The notes beneath the pieces are model-generated. The model was not told the origin of the DNA. It searched no databases and saw only the letters and a program-made list of their open reading frames with translations. This document shows positions 47,501-53,099 of a DNA stretch of 64,000 bases, piece after piece (position 1 is the stretch's first letter; each line of letters begins with the position of its first letter). Source of the DNA: Mimachlamys varia (taxonomy: Eukaryota > Mollusca > Bivalvia > Pectinida > Pectinidae); assembly GCA_947623455.1 (NCBI GenBank), contig OX392545.1, forward strand, positions 26,983,001 to 27,047,000. The letters run 5' to 3'. Position numbers and translations under genes: made by a program.

Positions 47501-49245
47501 GCACCTCCGGGCATGATGGGTAAGTCCAGTTATACTGTATAAACAACGTAGCGAAAGGTCGGGGCTACGCACCTCCGGGCATGATGGGTAAGTCCAGTTA
47601 TACTGTATAAACAACATACCGAAAGGTCTTGGCTACGCACCTCCGGGCATGATGGGTAAGTCCAGTTATACTGTATAAACAACGTAGCGAAAGGTCTTGG
47701 CTACGCACCTCCGGGCATGATGGGTAAGTCCAGTTATACTGTATAAACAACGTACCAAAAGGTCGGGGCTACGCAACTCCGGGCATGATGGGTAAGTCCA
47801 GTTATACTGTATAAACAACGTACCAAAAGGTCGGGGCTACGCAACTCCGGGCATGATGGGTAAGTCCAGTTATACTGTATAAACAACGTAGCGAAAGGTC
47901 GGGGCTACTCACCTCCTGGCATGATGGGTAAGTCCAGTTATACTGTATAAACAACGTACCGAAAGGTCGGGGCTACGCACCTCCGGGCATGATGGGTAAG
48001 TCCAGTTATACTGTACAAACAACGTACCGAAAGGTCGGGACTACGCACCTCCAGGCATGATGGGTAAGTCCAGTTATACTGTACAAACAGCGTAGCGAAA
48101 GGTCTTGGCTACGCACCTCCGGGCATGATGGGTAAGTCCAGTTATACCGTAAATAACATACAAAAAGGTTGGGGTTACTCACCTTCGGGCATGATCAGTA
48201 AGTCCAGTTATACTGTATAAACAATGTAGCGAAAGGTCGGGGCTACACACCTTCGGGCAAGCAAGTCCAGTTATACAATATTGTTGTAGCTGGCAACTAG
48301 TTGCCTGCTTTATACATCAAGTTATCAACTGTTATTTCTTTCAGTCAGTTTTACTAGATGTATTTAAGTTTGGTTTTCATAAGTGACCAAAACCAACCAA
48401 ATGCAAAGAAAGTTTGCCTATAAATGACAATTATTTTTGAATTTGAATTTACATATTATTCAATAAATAAAATCGGAAAGCAGGAAAAATACCTCTCAAT
48501 GAGAAAATGTCTTGTATGAAAACACAAGGTCAACATTATCAGAAATGAAATATTTCATAGAAAGATTAAAGATAATCAAATCTGAGATAATGTGAATTTT
48601 TCCCTTAGTCAGCCTCCAAACTGTTGGTGATAGGGAAATGTTCGCGCTGTCAGTCGTGCTGTTTAGCACTGTGTACCTATACTACTTTTGTACACTGAAG
48701 AGTTTGAGTGGTGTTAAATATGTTCGTGTGTAGAAATACAGGAAAACCCCACTTACTCAAACTCGTGGAGAACTGATCAATGCTTTGAGGAATACATGGT
48801 ATTCGAGTAGCCAGAGGTTGGTTGAGTATGCAAGAACTCGGTCAGGACCAAACGAACTGTTCGCGTCGATGAACGAGGGGTATTCGCGTAAACCAGGTTT
48901 GAGTAAGTAGGGTTTTATTGTATTCATGTAGACAGTCTGTAACATTAGCCACTAGTCCTATGCCCGAAACTAGAAAATTTTGGTACCAACTAGTGGAAAT
49001 TCCTTGAATTTCAATATGATTTTTTATAAAAAACATACCATTTTGCTTGTTCGGCCTAGTGCTTAAAATGTTAATGTCACAGACTGCATAGATTTAATGC
49101 AAGCAAAATAAGCAAAAATTTCCACACTGCAAACAATTCAACTTTTACAGTAAATTTAGGAATTTACTAAGTTTGATTTCTTTCTTGTAATTCTTTCACA
49201 GCAATGCAGCAGAATATGGGAGCTATGTCCATCAACTCCAAGTGA
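20377..49245 (+). CDS. MAEL: Maelstrom (piRNA pathway protein), 15 exons
   Basis: Nuage/nuclear protein needed in animals for piRNA-guided transposon silencing. CDS exons: 20377-20505, 21915-22031, 26264-26348, 28404-28550, 29168-29209, 30138-30271, 35467-35669, 36829-36891, 39636-39876, 41196-41286, 43054-43341, 43652-43767, 45254-45428, 47158-47247, 49202-49245. All introns are GT-AG, and the sum (1965 nt) stays open, giving 654 residues. An HMG box (residues 1-70; RNAFYFYMCE, FERMAKEYK) precedes the Maelstrom RNase-H-like domain (about 112-330; EVAVLEYNIRKGI, YRYECQQ, CLEWVHGGA, WDFEPNTK). The zinc-linked E-C-H-C set is E137, C287, H290, C298. The tail after 330 makes the protein about 220 residues longer than human MAEL: acidic run 394-406, Trp motifs, RG motifs. 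Exon 9 could end 3 nt later, adding one Val. Identity is secure; tail exons rest on frame and splice signals. Confidence 0.93.
20506..21914 (+). other. MAEL intron 1
   Basis: Contains the foldback at 21101-21190 and a GC-richer patch (20680-20850) that I could not assign. Open frames over this patch have no recognised domain. Confidence 0.8.
21101..21190. repeat. Foldback, 29-bp arms
   Basis: ATAAAAAATTGTCTCGT...GAAGAGCTA at 21101-21129 pairs with its complement at 21162-21190 (28 of 29 match) around a 32-nt loop. Probably a tiny MITE relic. Confidence 0.85.
21915..22031 (+). CDS. MAEL: MAEL exon 2
   Basis: Residues 44-82, second half of the HMG box: ALPDKEKQRFERMAKEYK. Acceptor tttttcag, donor gtatgt, phase 0. 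Confidence 0.92.
22271..22388. mobile_element. Small MITE-like inverted repeat in intron 2
   Basis: GACCAGGGGTGTAAGGTAGG at the left is imperfectly complementary to the right end (CCCTATCTCACACGTTTGGTC region). The arms are about 28 bp with several mismatches, so family and exact ends are uncertain. Confidence 0.4.
22557..23664. repeat. 65-bp tandem array, about 17 units (MAEL intron 2)
   Basis: Units begin CCACAGCGATCATAGGTGT, continue GCCCTACACAGGCCAGTATT and end CACCTAGAAATGAGAG. Successive starts at 22557, 22622, 22687 and 22751 give 64-65 bp; some later units are 67 bp. AGGTGT and ACACCT inside each unit could pair. Units are very similar, suggesting recent expansion. No distinct spacers occur, so it is not a CRISPR array. 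Confidence 0.93.
23700..23765 (+). mobile_element. tRNA-like SINE head
   Basis: CGGTTGAGCGAAAG resembles a polymerase III A box and ACGTTCGACTCCTG a B box, about 33 nt apart. An A-rich run follows at 23780-23810. It lies immediately after the 65-bp array. It lacks a full cloverleaf, so it is a SINE relic, not a tRNA gene. Confidence 0.45.
24110..26141 (-). mobile_element. hAT-like element X, copy A (interrupted by HINE1)
   Basis: The right end reads GTGATAAAGCCCTG, whose complement CAGGGCTTTATCAC is a hAT-type terminus. The internal sequence matches, in reverse, the element at 41360-42422. Shared blocks include AAGCTCCTCAAGCGATGTTA, TTTACCGGACCTAAAAAGAG and GGACCCTGAG. The left end is diverged and lacks a clear terminus. 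Strand is arbitrary, set opposite to copy B. HINE1 sits in its T run. Confidence 0.65.
24347..26026 (+). mobile_element. HINE-type (non-autonomous Helentron-like) element 1
   Basis: Starts after a T run with AGCTCACCTGG, forming a local hairpin with CCGAGGTGAGCT. Near the end CCAGGTGAGC (25993-26002) is the subterminal inverted repeat. A 3' hairpin GGCCC-TCT-GGGCC (26009-26021) is followed by TCTTG and a T run. The interior is about nine diverged repeats of roughly 165 bp (GGGACTGACCCCCTAGGGGG, CATAACCACTGATTGGAAAT). There is no coding capacity. Comparison with copy B of element X shows the empty site as an uninterrupted T run without a clear target duplication, as expected for Helentrons. 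Confidence 0.75.
26264..26348 (+). CDS. MAEL: MAEL exon 3
   Basis: Residues 83-111, basic linker: FRVDPRAEREKKRAKEIK to FPAGK. Acceptor tttttacag, donor AAAG|gtgaac, phase 1. Confidence 0.9.
26349..28403 (+). other. MAEL intron 3
   Basis: Mostly unassigned AT-rich sequence. A family W repeat copy lies at 28115-28335. Confidence 0.8.
28115..28335. repeat. Dispersed repeat family W copy
   Basis: Contains CACGAATATAACCACATGC, TCAAACTCTACAATGTATAA, ACATTTCCACATTGCGAACA and AGTTTGGAAG in the same order as 63050-63235. A reverse-orientation copy occurs at 48600-48735. Confidence 0.65.
28404..28550 (+). CDS. MAEL: MAEL exon 4
   Basis: Residues 111-160, start of the Maelstrom domain: ENFYFVNFQTLCKTV, EVAVLEYNIRKGIQRVFHKF. 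Contains E137 of the E-C-H-C set. Donor gtcagt, phase 1. Confidence 0.93.
29168..29209 (+). CDS. MAEL: MAEL exon 5
   Basis: A 42-nt micro-exon, residues 160-174 (RIPTGYRYECQQ), matching the GEIPRGFRFHCQ region of vertebrate MAEL. Donor gtaagt, phase 1. Confidence 0.9.
29744..30017. mobile_element. TTAA-type MITE, diverged copy (MAEL intron 5)
   Basis: Begins AGGCCCAATATACATAA and ends CATAGGGCCT followed by TTAA. Internal motifs CCAGTTGATAATCATGCAAA and GAATATTGCTGAAATCAGTT match the full copy at 14482-14865. It is shorter through internal deletion. Confidence 0.75.
30138..30271 (+). CDS. MAEL: MAEL exon 6
   Basis: Residues 174-218: DYHQIPVSGFSQADDNYRG, WIQLENFVNP, YPPMFCL. Acceptor attttag, donor CTG|gtaagt, phase 0. 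Confidence 0.93.
30388..34723 (+). mobile_element. HINE-type element 2, with higher-order repeats
   Basis: Starts after TTTTT with AGGTCATCTGACCC. Near the end GTCAGATGACC (34691-34701) is its subterminal complement, and a hairpin AGGCCC-TT-GGGCCT (34706-34719) is followed by CTTG and a T run. The interior is a long array of roughly 150-bp units, each with a palindromic CAAGATGGCCGCC...GCCGCCATCTTG core. A second complete 5' end occurs at 31410, and 30388-31409 is nearly identical to the sequence from 31410 on, indicating a recent internal duplication of about 1,020 bp. It fills most of MAEL intron 6. Long frames through the repeats are not genes. Confidence 0.75.
35165..35445 (+). mobile_element. 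SINE with AATAAAACCAACC tail (MAEL intron 6)
   Basis: The right end reads TTTAAACGACCGTAGCTGTT then a stretch ending GAATAAAACCAACC. This resembles the tails of the SINEs at 40220-40437 and 50797-51075 (TGGCTGTTAATATGACATAAA, AAATAAACCAAACC). It may therefore use the same LINE machinery. The head, which contains CCGCCGGCAGTGGCTGCC, is not clearly tRNA-like. It looks like a possible exon but interrupts no conserved MAEL residue. Confidence 0.5.
35467..35669 (+). CDS. MAEL: MAEL exon 7
   Basis: Residues 219-286: DDCEEMAYCLEWVHGGA (compare DDRTRVNWCLKHM in vertebrates), LEGLVVELFGH, STWDFEPNTK. Acceptor ttgtag, donor AA|gtatgt, phase 2. Confidence 0.94.
35670..36828 (+). other. MAEL intron 7
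   Basis: No element is recognised. A short direct repeat AAGTAATGCTGACAAACTTA occurs twice near 36585-36625. Confidence 0.8.
36829..36891 (+). CDS. MAEL: MAEL exon 8
   Basis: Residues 286-307: CAYHEELECKYCSIGILKRY. Holds C287, H290 and C298 of the E-C-H-C zinc-linked motif, with spacing x2 and x7 as in vertebrates. Donor GC|gtaagt. Confidence 0.93.
36902..37355. mobile_element. Mariner/pogo-like MITE, TA target site
   Basis: Ends CAGTGGACTCCACTTAATAT and its imperfect complement GATATAAAGAGGAGTGCACTG are flanked by TA on both sides (36900-36901, 37356-37357). It is non-coding, with internal repeats of CTTAATATCA. It begins only 10 bp after exon 8. Confidence 0.75.
37560..39495. mobile_element. 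DNA transposon remnant with TAGCAGACC ends
   Basis: TAGCAGACCTGTTTACC at the left matches the complement of GGTAAACGGGTCTGCTA at the right (16 of 17), and TA lies just outside each end. The inner sequence has patches with coding bias but no recognised transposase domain. It is interrupted by the hAT-like MITE at 37892-38661. The superfamily is not assigned. Confidence 0.6.
37892..38661. mobile_element. hAT-like MITE nested in the 37560-39495 transposon
   Basis: Terminal inverted repeats CAGGGGTGTAAAAA and TTTTTACACCCCTG are flanked by a direct repeat ATGGAG (37886-37891 and 38662-38667). Subterminal CTAGCCC motifs repeat on both sides. No transposase is seen. Its insertion postdates the host transposon. 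Confidence 0.75.
39636..39876 (+). CDS. MAEL: MAEL exon 9
   Basis: Residues 307-387: end of the Maelstrom domain (FAISDSICQKYDVDLTK, HIPIRN) then Pro/Ser/Gln-rich tail. The donor could be AAA|gtggtt (39876) or GTG|gtttgt (39879); both keep frame. Confidence 0.88.
40220..40437 (+). mobile_element. tRNA-type SINE, copy 1 (MAEL intron 9)
   Basis: TGGTAAAGGTGTCCAGACAT, TTCTACCACTAGCCCTC, a B-box-like GGTTTCGAGTTCAAA, then GTTGCCAGGTACTGACCATA, CCTTAAATGATCATG and an AAAATAAACTAAACC tail. It aligns throughout with 50797-51075. Confidence 0.75.
40640..41010. repeat. 96-bp tandem repeat, 4 units (MAEL intron 9)
   Basis: AGTAAATATCAAA recurs at 40648, 40744 and 40840, with a variant near 40933. Units also share CATTCACTGTAAAAAT and AACATTGAAAATGGT. 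Confidence 0.85.
41196..41286 (+). CDS. MAEL: MAEL exon 10
   Basis: Residues 388-418: AASYGV, acidic run DDDDDTDDSDDD, then GYQSLRRPNMP. Acceptor acaacag, donor gtaaag, phase 1. Confidence 0.88.
41360..42422 (+). mobile_element. hAT-like element X, copy B (interrupted by HINE3)
   Basis: Left end CAGCTTTATCACCCCTC, right end GGGGGTTTT-complement sequence then CTGATAGAGCCCTG. The inner sequence is the reverse complement of 24110-26141 apart from insertions. Its region around 41460-41490 is uninterrupted where copy A carries HINE1. In turn it carries HINE3 where copy A is uninterrupted. Confidence 0.7.
41670..42370 (+). mobile_element. HINE-type element 3
   Basis: Starts after AATTTTT with GTCTTGCCTCGACGATAG, whose TCGACGATAGTCGA folds locally. 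It ends with hairpin AATTAC-GT-GTAATT (42353-42366) followed by CTTG and TT. The interior has about three diverged units of about 150 bp containing GGGGCAAAAACATG and AATTGAAACTT. The empty site in copy A of element X reads AATTTTTCCCAATTT, so insertion was within the T run. Confidence 0.72.
43054..43341 (+). CDS. MAEL: MAEL exon 11
   Basis: Residues 418-514, tail: RPAWSANNN (W433), PAGWSASAP (W446), NYPSLG, GRGYMP, DFPSLGRG, GIGRG. Acceptor acctgcag, donor gtaaat, phase 1. Confidence 0.88.
43652..43767 (+). CDS. MAEL: MAEL exon 12
   Basis: Residues 514-552: IPKKFAGRQGAPGPQ, APPPPSAWHAAISDNG (W540). Acceptor cttatag, donor CAG|gtattg, phase 0. Confidence 0.87.
43945..44327. mobile_element. 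TTAA-type MITE, near-complete copy (MAEL intron 12)
   Basis: GGCCCAATATATGTAA at the left and TTACGTATATTGGGCCT at the right, flanked by TTAA (43941-43944, 44328-44331). It is colinear with 14482-14865, and its left flank is the SINE tail TATATAAGAACCTCAAATT. Confidence 0.83.
44344..44469. repeat. 21-bp tandem repeat, 6 units
   Basis: AAGTTGTTAGTACTGGTAAC plus C is repeated six times almost perfectly, just after the MITE. Confidence 0.95.
44489..44665. mobile_element. Possible mariner/pogo-like MITE relic
   Basis: Begins ACAGTCAAACCTTGTTATCT and ends GTGGGGTTCGACCAT. The ends are loosely complementary. It contains a short CATTTCGTCCTTCTAG stretch resembling family Y. Weak. Confidence 0.35.
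44805..45253 (+). repeat. 54-bp array repeating the exon 13 splice acceptor
   Basis: Units read TTTGATTTACAG|AATGTTCCAG, then CTGTTGATAGTTTGTGATGA and ATATCCTATGA. AG dinucleotides end at 44826, 44880, 44929, 44983, 45037, 45091, 45145, 45199 and finally 45253, the true exon 13 boundary; spacing is 54 bp except one 49-bp unit. Each unit copies the intron end plus the first ~20 nt of the exon. In the MAEL frame every decoy meets TGA within nine codons. The long open frame across the array is in another phase and is an artefact of the 3-divisible unit. Confidence 0.9.
45254..45428 (+). CDS. MAEL: MAEL exon 13
   Basis: Residues 553-611: NVSAGASAVNRSPPASQ, PPPGFSAPSSPPHATPAPH, AGYRPALHNGGESGDG. 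Donor gtaagt, phase 1. The acceptor is the last of nine similar ones. Confidence 0.82.
45623..46546. mobile_element. Element with TTACAGTTGTGG inverted ends (MAEL intron 13)
   Basis: TTACAGTTGTGGGATCGCAC at the left matches the complement of GTGCGATACCACAACTGTAA at the right, about 19 of 20. Subterminal CGCACGAT motifs are repeated inside both ends. No transposase. Superfamily unknown. Confidence 0.65.
46600..46738. repeat. Foldback, about 44-bp arms (MAEL intron 13)
   Basis: AATGTAAATTTTGTTACTTG plus CATCGGCTGATGAAGTCAAG at the left pairs with its near-complement ending ATACATT at the right, around a loop of about 50 nt. Confidence 0.83.
47158..47247 (+). CDS. MAEL: MAEL exon 14
   Basis: Residues 611-641: MMRRQGRGILGH, NNVPKGRGYAPPGMM. 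Acceptor ttttatag, donor ATGATGG|gtaagt, phase 1. Its last ~50 nt seed the downstream 68-bp array. Confidence 0.83.
47196..48275 (+). repeat. 68-bp array repeating the exon 14 splice donor
   Basis: Units: ATAAACAACGTAGCGAAAGG, CTACGCACCTCCGGGCATGA, TGG|GTAAGTCCAGTTATACTGT. Intact GTAAGT donors occur at 47248 (the one used), then every 68 bp to 48132, and at 48198: 15 in all, plus a decayed unit near 48260. Continuing past the first donor reads G-K-S-S-Y-T-V-stop, so later donors would truncate the protein. Confidence 0.92.
48600..48735. repeat. Family W repeat, reverse copy, split by a MITE
   Basis: Holds AGCCTCCAAACTGTTGG, AAATGTTCGCGC, AGAGTTTGAGTGGTGTTAAA and TGTTCGTGTG, the reverse complement of motifs at 63060-63180. 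It is broken at a TA by the MITE at 48739-48920. Confidence 0.65.
48739..48920. mobile_element. Mariner/pogo-like MITE, TA target site
   Basis: CAGGAAAACCCCACTTACTC and, at the right, GAGTAAGTAGGGTTTTATTG are about 20-bp imperfect inverted ends, flanked by TA (48737-48738, 48921-48922). 182 bp, non-coding, in MAEL intron 14. Confidence 0.8.
49202..49245 (+). CDS. MAEL: MAEL exon 15 (last coding exon)
   Basis: Residues 641-654: AMQQNMGAMSINSK then TGA. Acceptor ctttcacag in phase with exon 14. Confidence 0.8.
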
Positions 49246-50615
49246 TGGGATCTGACTCTGACAAGGTTGTTTCCCTTTGATCACTTTCCTCAAGGCAGTC
49301 AGGATGCTGTGTGTGACACATGGCCATAAACAGGACCAATTTGGGCACAGGAAGGACTCGAGATACGGGTCACATGGCAGTGGTCTGTACCTGAAGGGGT
49401 CATGTGACTTGCCGTATGATGGTCATGTGACATGCCGTATGATGGTCATATGACTACGCAAGATGGACAAAGCTTGAAATCTTGAAAAATAACAGACGGG
49501 AAAGATTGAGTTTGATGGATTTGTGAGAGTCCTGTTTCAGCAGTTCTATGAATTAGTGCAATGTTTTTGGGTGTTTTTTATAAGATTTTATACGTTTCTT
49601 TATTAAAGAGTTTCAGCAGATTGTGATTGAGTTGAGACTATAGATTGTTATTAACTGATTTATCAACACATTCGCCCTTGAAGACACATTTAAACTCTTC
49701 CAATTCAAAGGTTGGAAGAGCTCATTGTGAATAATTCAGGATTGTGTGAGTTTTAGTAAACATAGCTATATTTCCAGTATGAGAGTGTGTTTGCAAGGTT
49801 GGTATGGTAACACCAGCCAACCAGAAGTGTTATCTAACTTGGACCAGCAGGTGTTGAGCTCTCAACGGAGTTACTTCCCATGGACTATTTTTGTACACCA
49901 GTGCCGTAAAGATAATTATTCCAGAATAATTTCTGGTTTTGGTAAGAAACTTTTTTTCTGAGTGCTGATTTCCTCAGTATTGAGAGTTTTTCTTTTCTTT
50001 ACTGCAGATAAAATGTATAAGATTTATATCTATTTTGTACAAGTAGTACTATTCGTTTGATGACAGTACATTTTTAATAGTTGTATTTCTGAGACAATGT
50101 AACTTTTTACAAAAGTACAAGTTAGCTTTGGCTAATTTTTTGTATGAATACTTTTGATGATTTCGTTACTGAACAATGTTTGATATGAAAAAGATATTGT
50201 CGACAAGTTTTATGATTTAGCGCAAAAACATTTTAGATTTATATCAATAATCTGTTTGACACAGTGTTTATGTACCAATATCAATCGATCAATAGGCAAA
50301 ACCACCCCAAGACAAATGTGTAAAACATGTAAACAGTATACAATTGTAGCCTTTTGATGAGGTCGATACATGGTTTTATCAACCAAAGACAAATTATTGA
50401 CTGTGGGCATGGGGTGACATAGGGACCAGTCAATCATGAAACATTGTAACACATTTGATACAAATATTGTTCTTGTATAGAGTTTTAAACTTTTAATATG
50501 TTATGAGATTATGACTCTGAATGGTATTTGAATGTATTAAAACATTTTGAAATCATTACAAAAATAATACCTTGTTGGTCTTGCTGTCTCATCAATAAAA
50601 ATGCTGTCTAGCAAA
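49246..50615 (+). other. Probable MAEL 3' UTR
   Basis: Repeat-free AT-rich sequence without coding signs after the stop. AATAAA at 50594-50599 is the most distal signal before a SINE. An earlier ATTAAA near 49602 is an alternative. Confidence 0.5.
50594..50599 (+). terminator. Candidate polyadenylation signal AATAAA
   Basis: Canonical hexamer about 1.35 kb after the MAEL stop, in a transition from unique sequence to SINE. Use is not proven. Confidence 0.45.
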
Positions 50616-50796
50616 CATTTTAATGGATGGTAAAAATTCATTGGCAAAACAGATAACCCTCGAAGACTCATTTGAACTCTTCCAATATAAATGTTTGAAT
50701 AGCTCATCATGAAATTTCAGGGATGAACAATTTAATGAAAATCAAAGTATCTGATAACCCTTGTATGTCTTATAAATCTTCTTTTTTTTTTTTTGA

Positions 50797-51075
50797 GGGG
50801 TGGCCAAGTGGTTAAGGTGTTCTGACATTCTACCACTAGCCCTCCACCTCTGGGTTACGGTGACCAAGTGGTTAAGATGTTCCGATATTCTACCACTAGT
50901 TCTCCACTTCTGGTTTGTAAGTTTGAATCCCATGTTGGTCAGTTGCCAGGTACTGACCATAGGTCGGTTGTTTTTATCCAGGTACTCCGGCTTTCCTCCA
51001 CCTCCAAAACCTTGCACGTCCTTATATGACCCTGGCTGTTAATATGACATAAAACAAAATAAACCAAACCAAATC
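50797..51075 (+). mobile_element. tRNA-type SINE, copy 2, with duplicated head
   Basis: GTGGCCAAGTGGTTAAGGTG is an A-box-like tRNA head followed by CATTCTACCACTAG. The head is repeated at once (GTGACCAAGTGGTTAAGATG at 50860). Then come a B-box-like GTTTGAATCCCAT, GTTGCCAGGTACTGACCATA, and tail AAACAAAATAAACCAAACC. Same family as 40220-40437. Confidence 0.83.
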
Positions 51076-52630
51076 TATAAACCTGTTTTGTGTTATTGTA
51101 CTGTTGGTAAACTAAGCATACCACATTAAAATGGAATACAAGGAAATTAATGAATATGAATAAAAACATGTTAAGGTTGTCTTAAAATACAGAATGTTGA
51201 TAGGAAAGGCGTGTTACAAAAGAAACTGAAATTGTTGAGAAAGCCGAAATGCAGATAAAATATCCACCTTAACTTTTAAACTGGTATAAATTCAAATTTA
51301 GTTAGTCACTGTTCAGACCTGTAATTAACCTGTCTAAATGGGATTACCTTGATGGTATGCAGCTTAGATAAGTTGGTATACATGTACACCTCCTCGACAA
51401 AGTGTTAGAGTGTATGATATTAGCTGAATCTGGCTGATTCAGAAGTATATCTTCAACTGATGTCTTGCACATACTGATCAGATTAAGAAAATTGATAAAG
51501 TTTTCATTTAAGGGAAGGTGTTTTCGCGTTCAGGACATATTTCGTCCAACATATATGTGTTTGTAAGAGCATGAAAACGATTCTTTTGTTTTCATGTTAA
51601 TTTTTGAAATTTTCAATTTGATATCTCTGATAGTTTGTTCTTTAAATATGTACCGGTTTAACTGTTTGTAATGCTTTCTAAATGATATTGAATTGTACAT
51701 GTTGGTGATCAATTTTCTTGTTCACTGAAATATGAGCGATTGAAATAGTTTATGTGGGATGTGATATATTATCCACAATGTGCAATTTCAGATTAAATTT
51801 CAGGAGGAATTGGGGGGGGGGGGGGGGGGGTCATTTTTCATTATAATAATAGGCGGAGATGTCGACAATAATTGCATAAATAGGGAAAGAGGGATGCAAG
51901 AAAAATATTCATATGGAAGGTGCCACATGTATTTCTAAATAGCCTTTGCATTGGACATTGATGTGAATTATGTACTCCATTTTCTTCAGCCATACCACAA
52001 GAGAGAAGAGAATGACATTATCACTTGATCTGTCATTTACATAATAGTCAAAATTTTATAATTGAGCAAATTTGATTGGTATGATGAAAATAATTGGTTA
52101 ATTGTTAATTAATGAGAATCACTCGAAAAATATTCATGATGCCAGGTATATGTAAATTCCAATGACCTTTAGTACTCATGTACCTTTTTTTTAAAAATAG
52201 TTTCATAATTTTGATGTGTAGTTGCAAAACAGTTTTACACTTTTCCGGAAAAAAAGAAACATCATTAATAAGACCTTAGATTTAATGGAACAATTACAAC
52301 ACTGTTCAGTTGTCAGAGGCTTCAGTATCATTTTGAATTCACTGACACACATGTATATTGAGAGTCCAATAAGCAGTGCTATTCATTTTATTGATGTAAA
52401 TGACAGTTTTAAGTAGTGCTGGTTGAGATGTTGAATTATAAACAAAGATGATTTTTGTATGATAGTAGTATGATACTGGTAGATGTGTCAACATGTTCAT
52501 TCAAATTGAAGTTTTATAAATATTTTCATGAATTCTGGTGTTCTTTGTTGTTGTCTGTGTCATCACGTCTATCAGTAAATGACAAACTGCTTGTTAGTCC
52601 TGTCACTGTGTTGTGAGGCATATTAAATTC
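51076..52630. other. Intergenic DNA downstream of MAEL
   Basis: No gene recognised. A run of 19 G lies at 51812-51830. Confidence 0.4.
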
Positions 52631-52792
52631 AAAATGGACGCTTGTTTCAACTGCTGCTGTACCGGTAACCATGCAATAATTTATCTTGAATATTGCTGAT
52701 ATCAGTTAATCTTAACTAAATCAATAAATATTATAAGTTATAAGGCTTGATTTTCGCTTCAAGTTTTGCCGAGAGTTACGTATACTGGGCCT
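52631..52792. mobile_element. TTAA-type MITE, 5'-truncated copy
   Basis: Shares AACTGCTGCTGTACCGGTAA, GCTGATATCAGTTAATCTTA and CGCTTCAAGTTTTGCCGA with 14482-14865, and ends GTTACGTATACTGGGCCT followed by TTAA (52793-52796). The left half is missing. Confidence 0.75.
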
Positions 52793-53075
52793 TTAAAGAC
52801 GTTATTTGCATTAAGTGAAAAAGATTTTGCCATTATGTGATTATTTGGCATTATGTCCATTTTATTGCACTTAAATAGATTACCTATTTTATCCTACAAC
52901 GGCCGCCCGTACATATATATGCTTGTGTTTGTCTATTCCTTCCGTTTTTTTGCACAATAACTAGTTACCATGGTTGGATTTGCAGGACGTCCTTACCACA
53001 TGAGCTTGCTTTTGAAATTCTTATCAGACATGGCTATCAACGGGATTGTTTTCAGAATCGCGAAAAAGTTCCTGA

Positions 53076-53094
53076 AATTACGTATATTGGGCCT
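53076..53094. mobile_element. Isolated terminus of the TTAA-type MITE family
   Basis: AATTACGTATATTGGGCCT followed by TTAA, preceded by sequence unlike other copies. Either a related element or a recombined end. Confidence 0.5.
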
Positions 53095-53099
53095 TTAAC

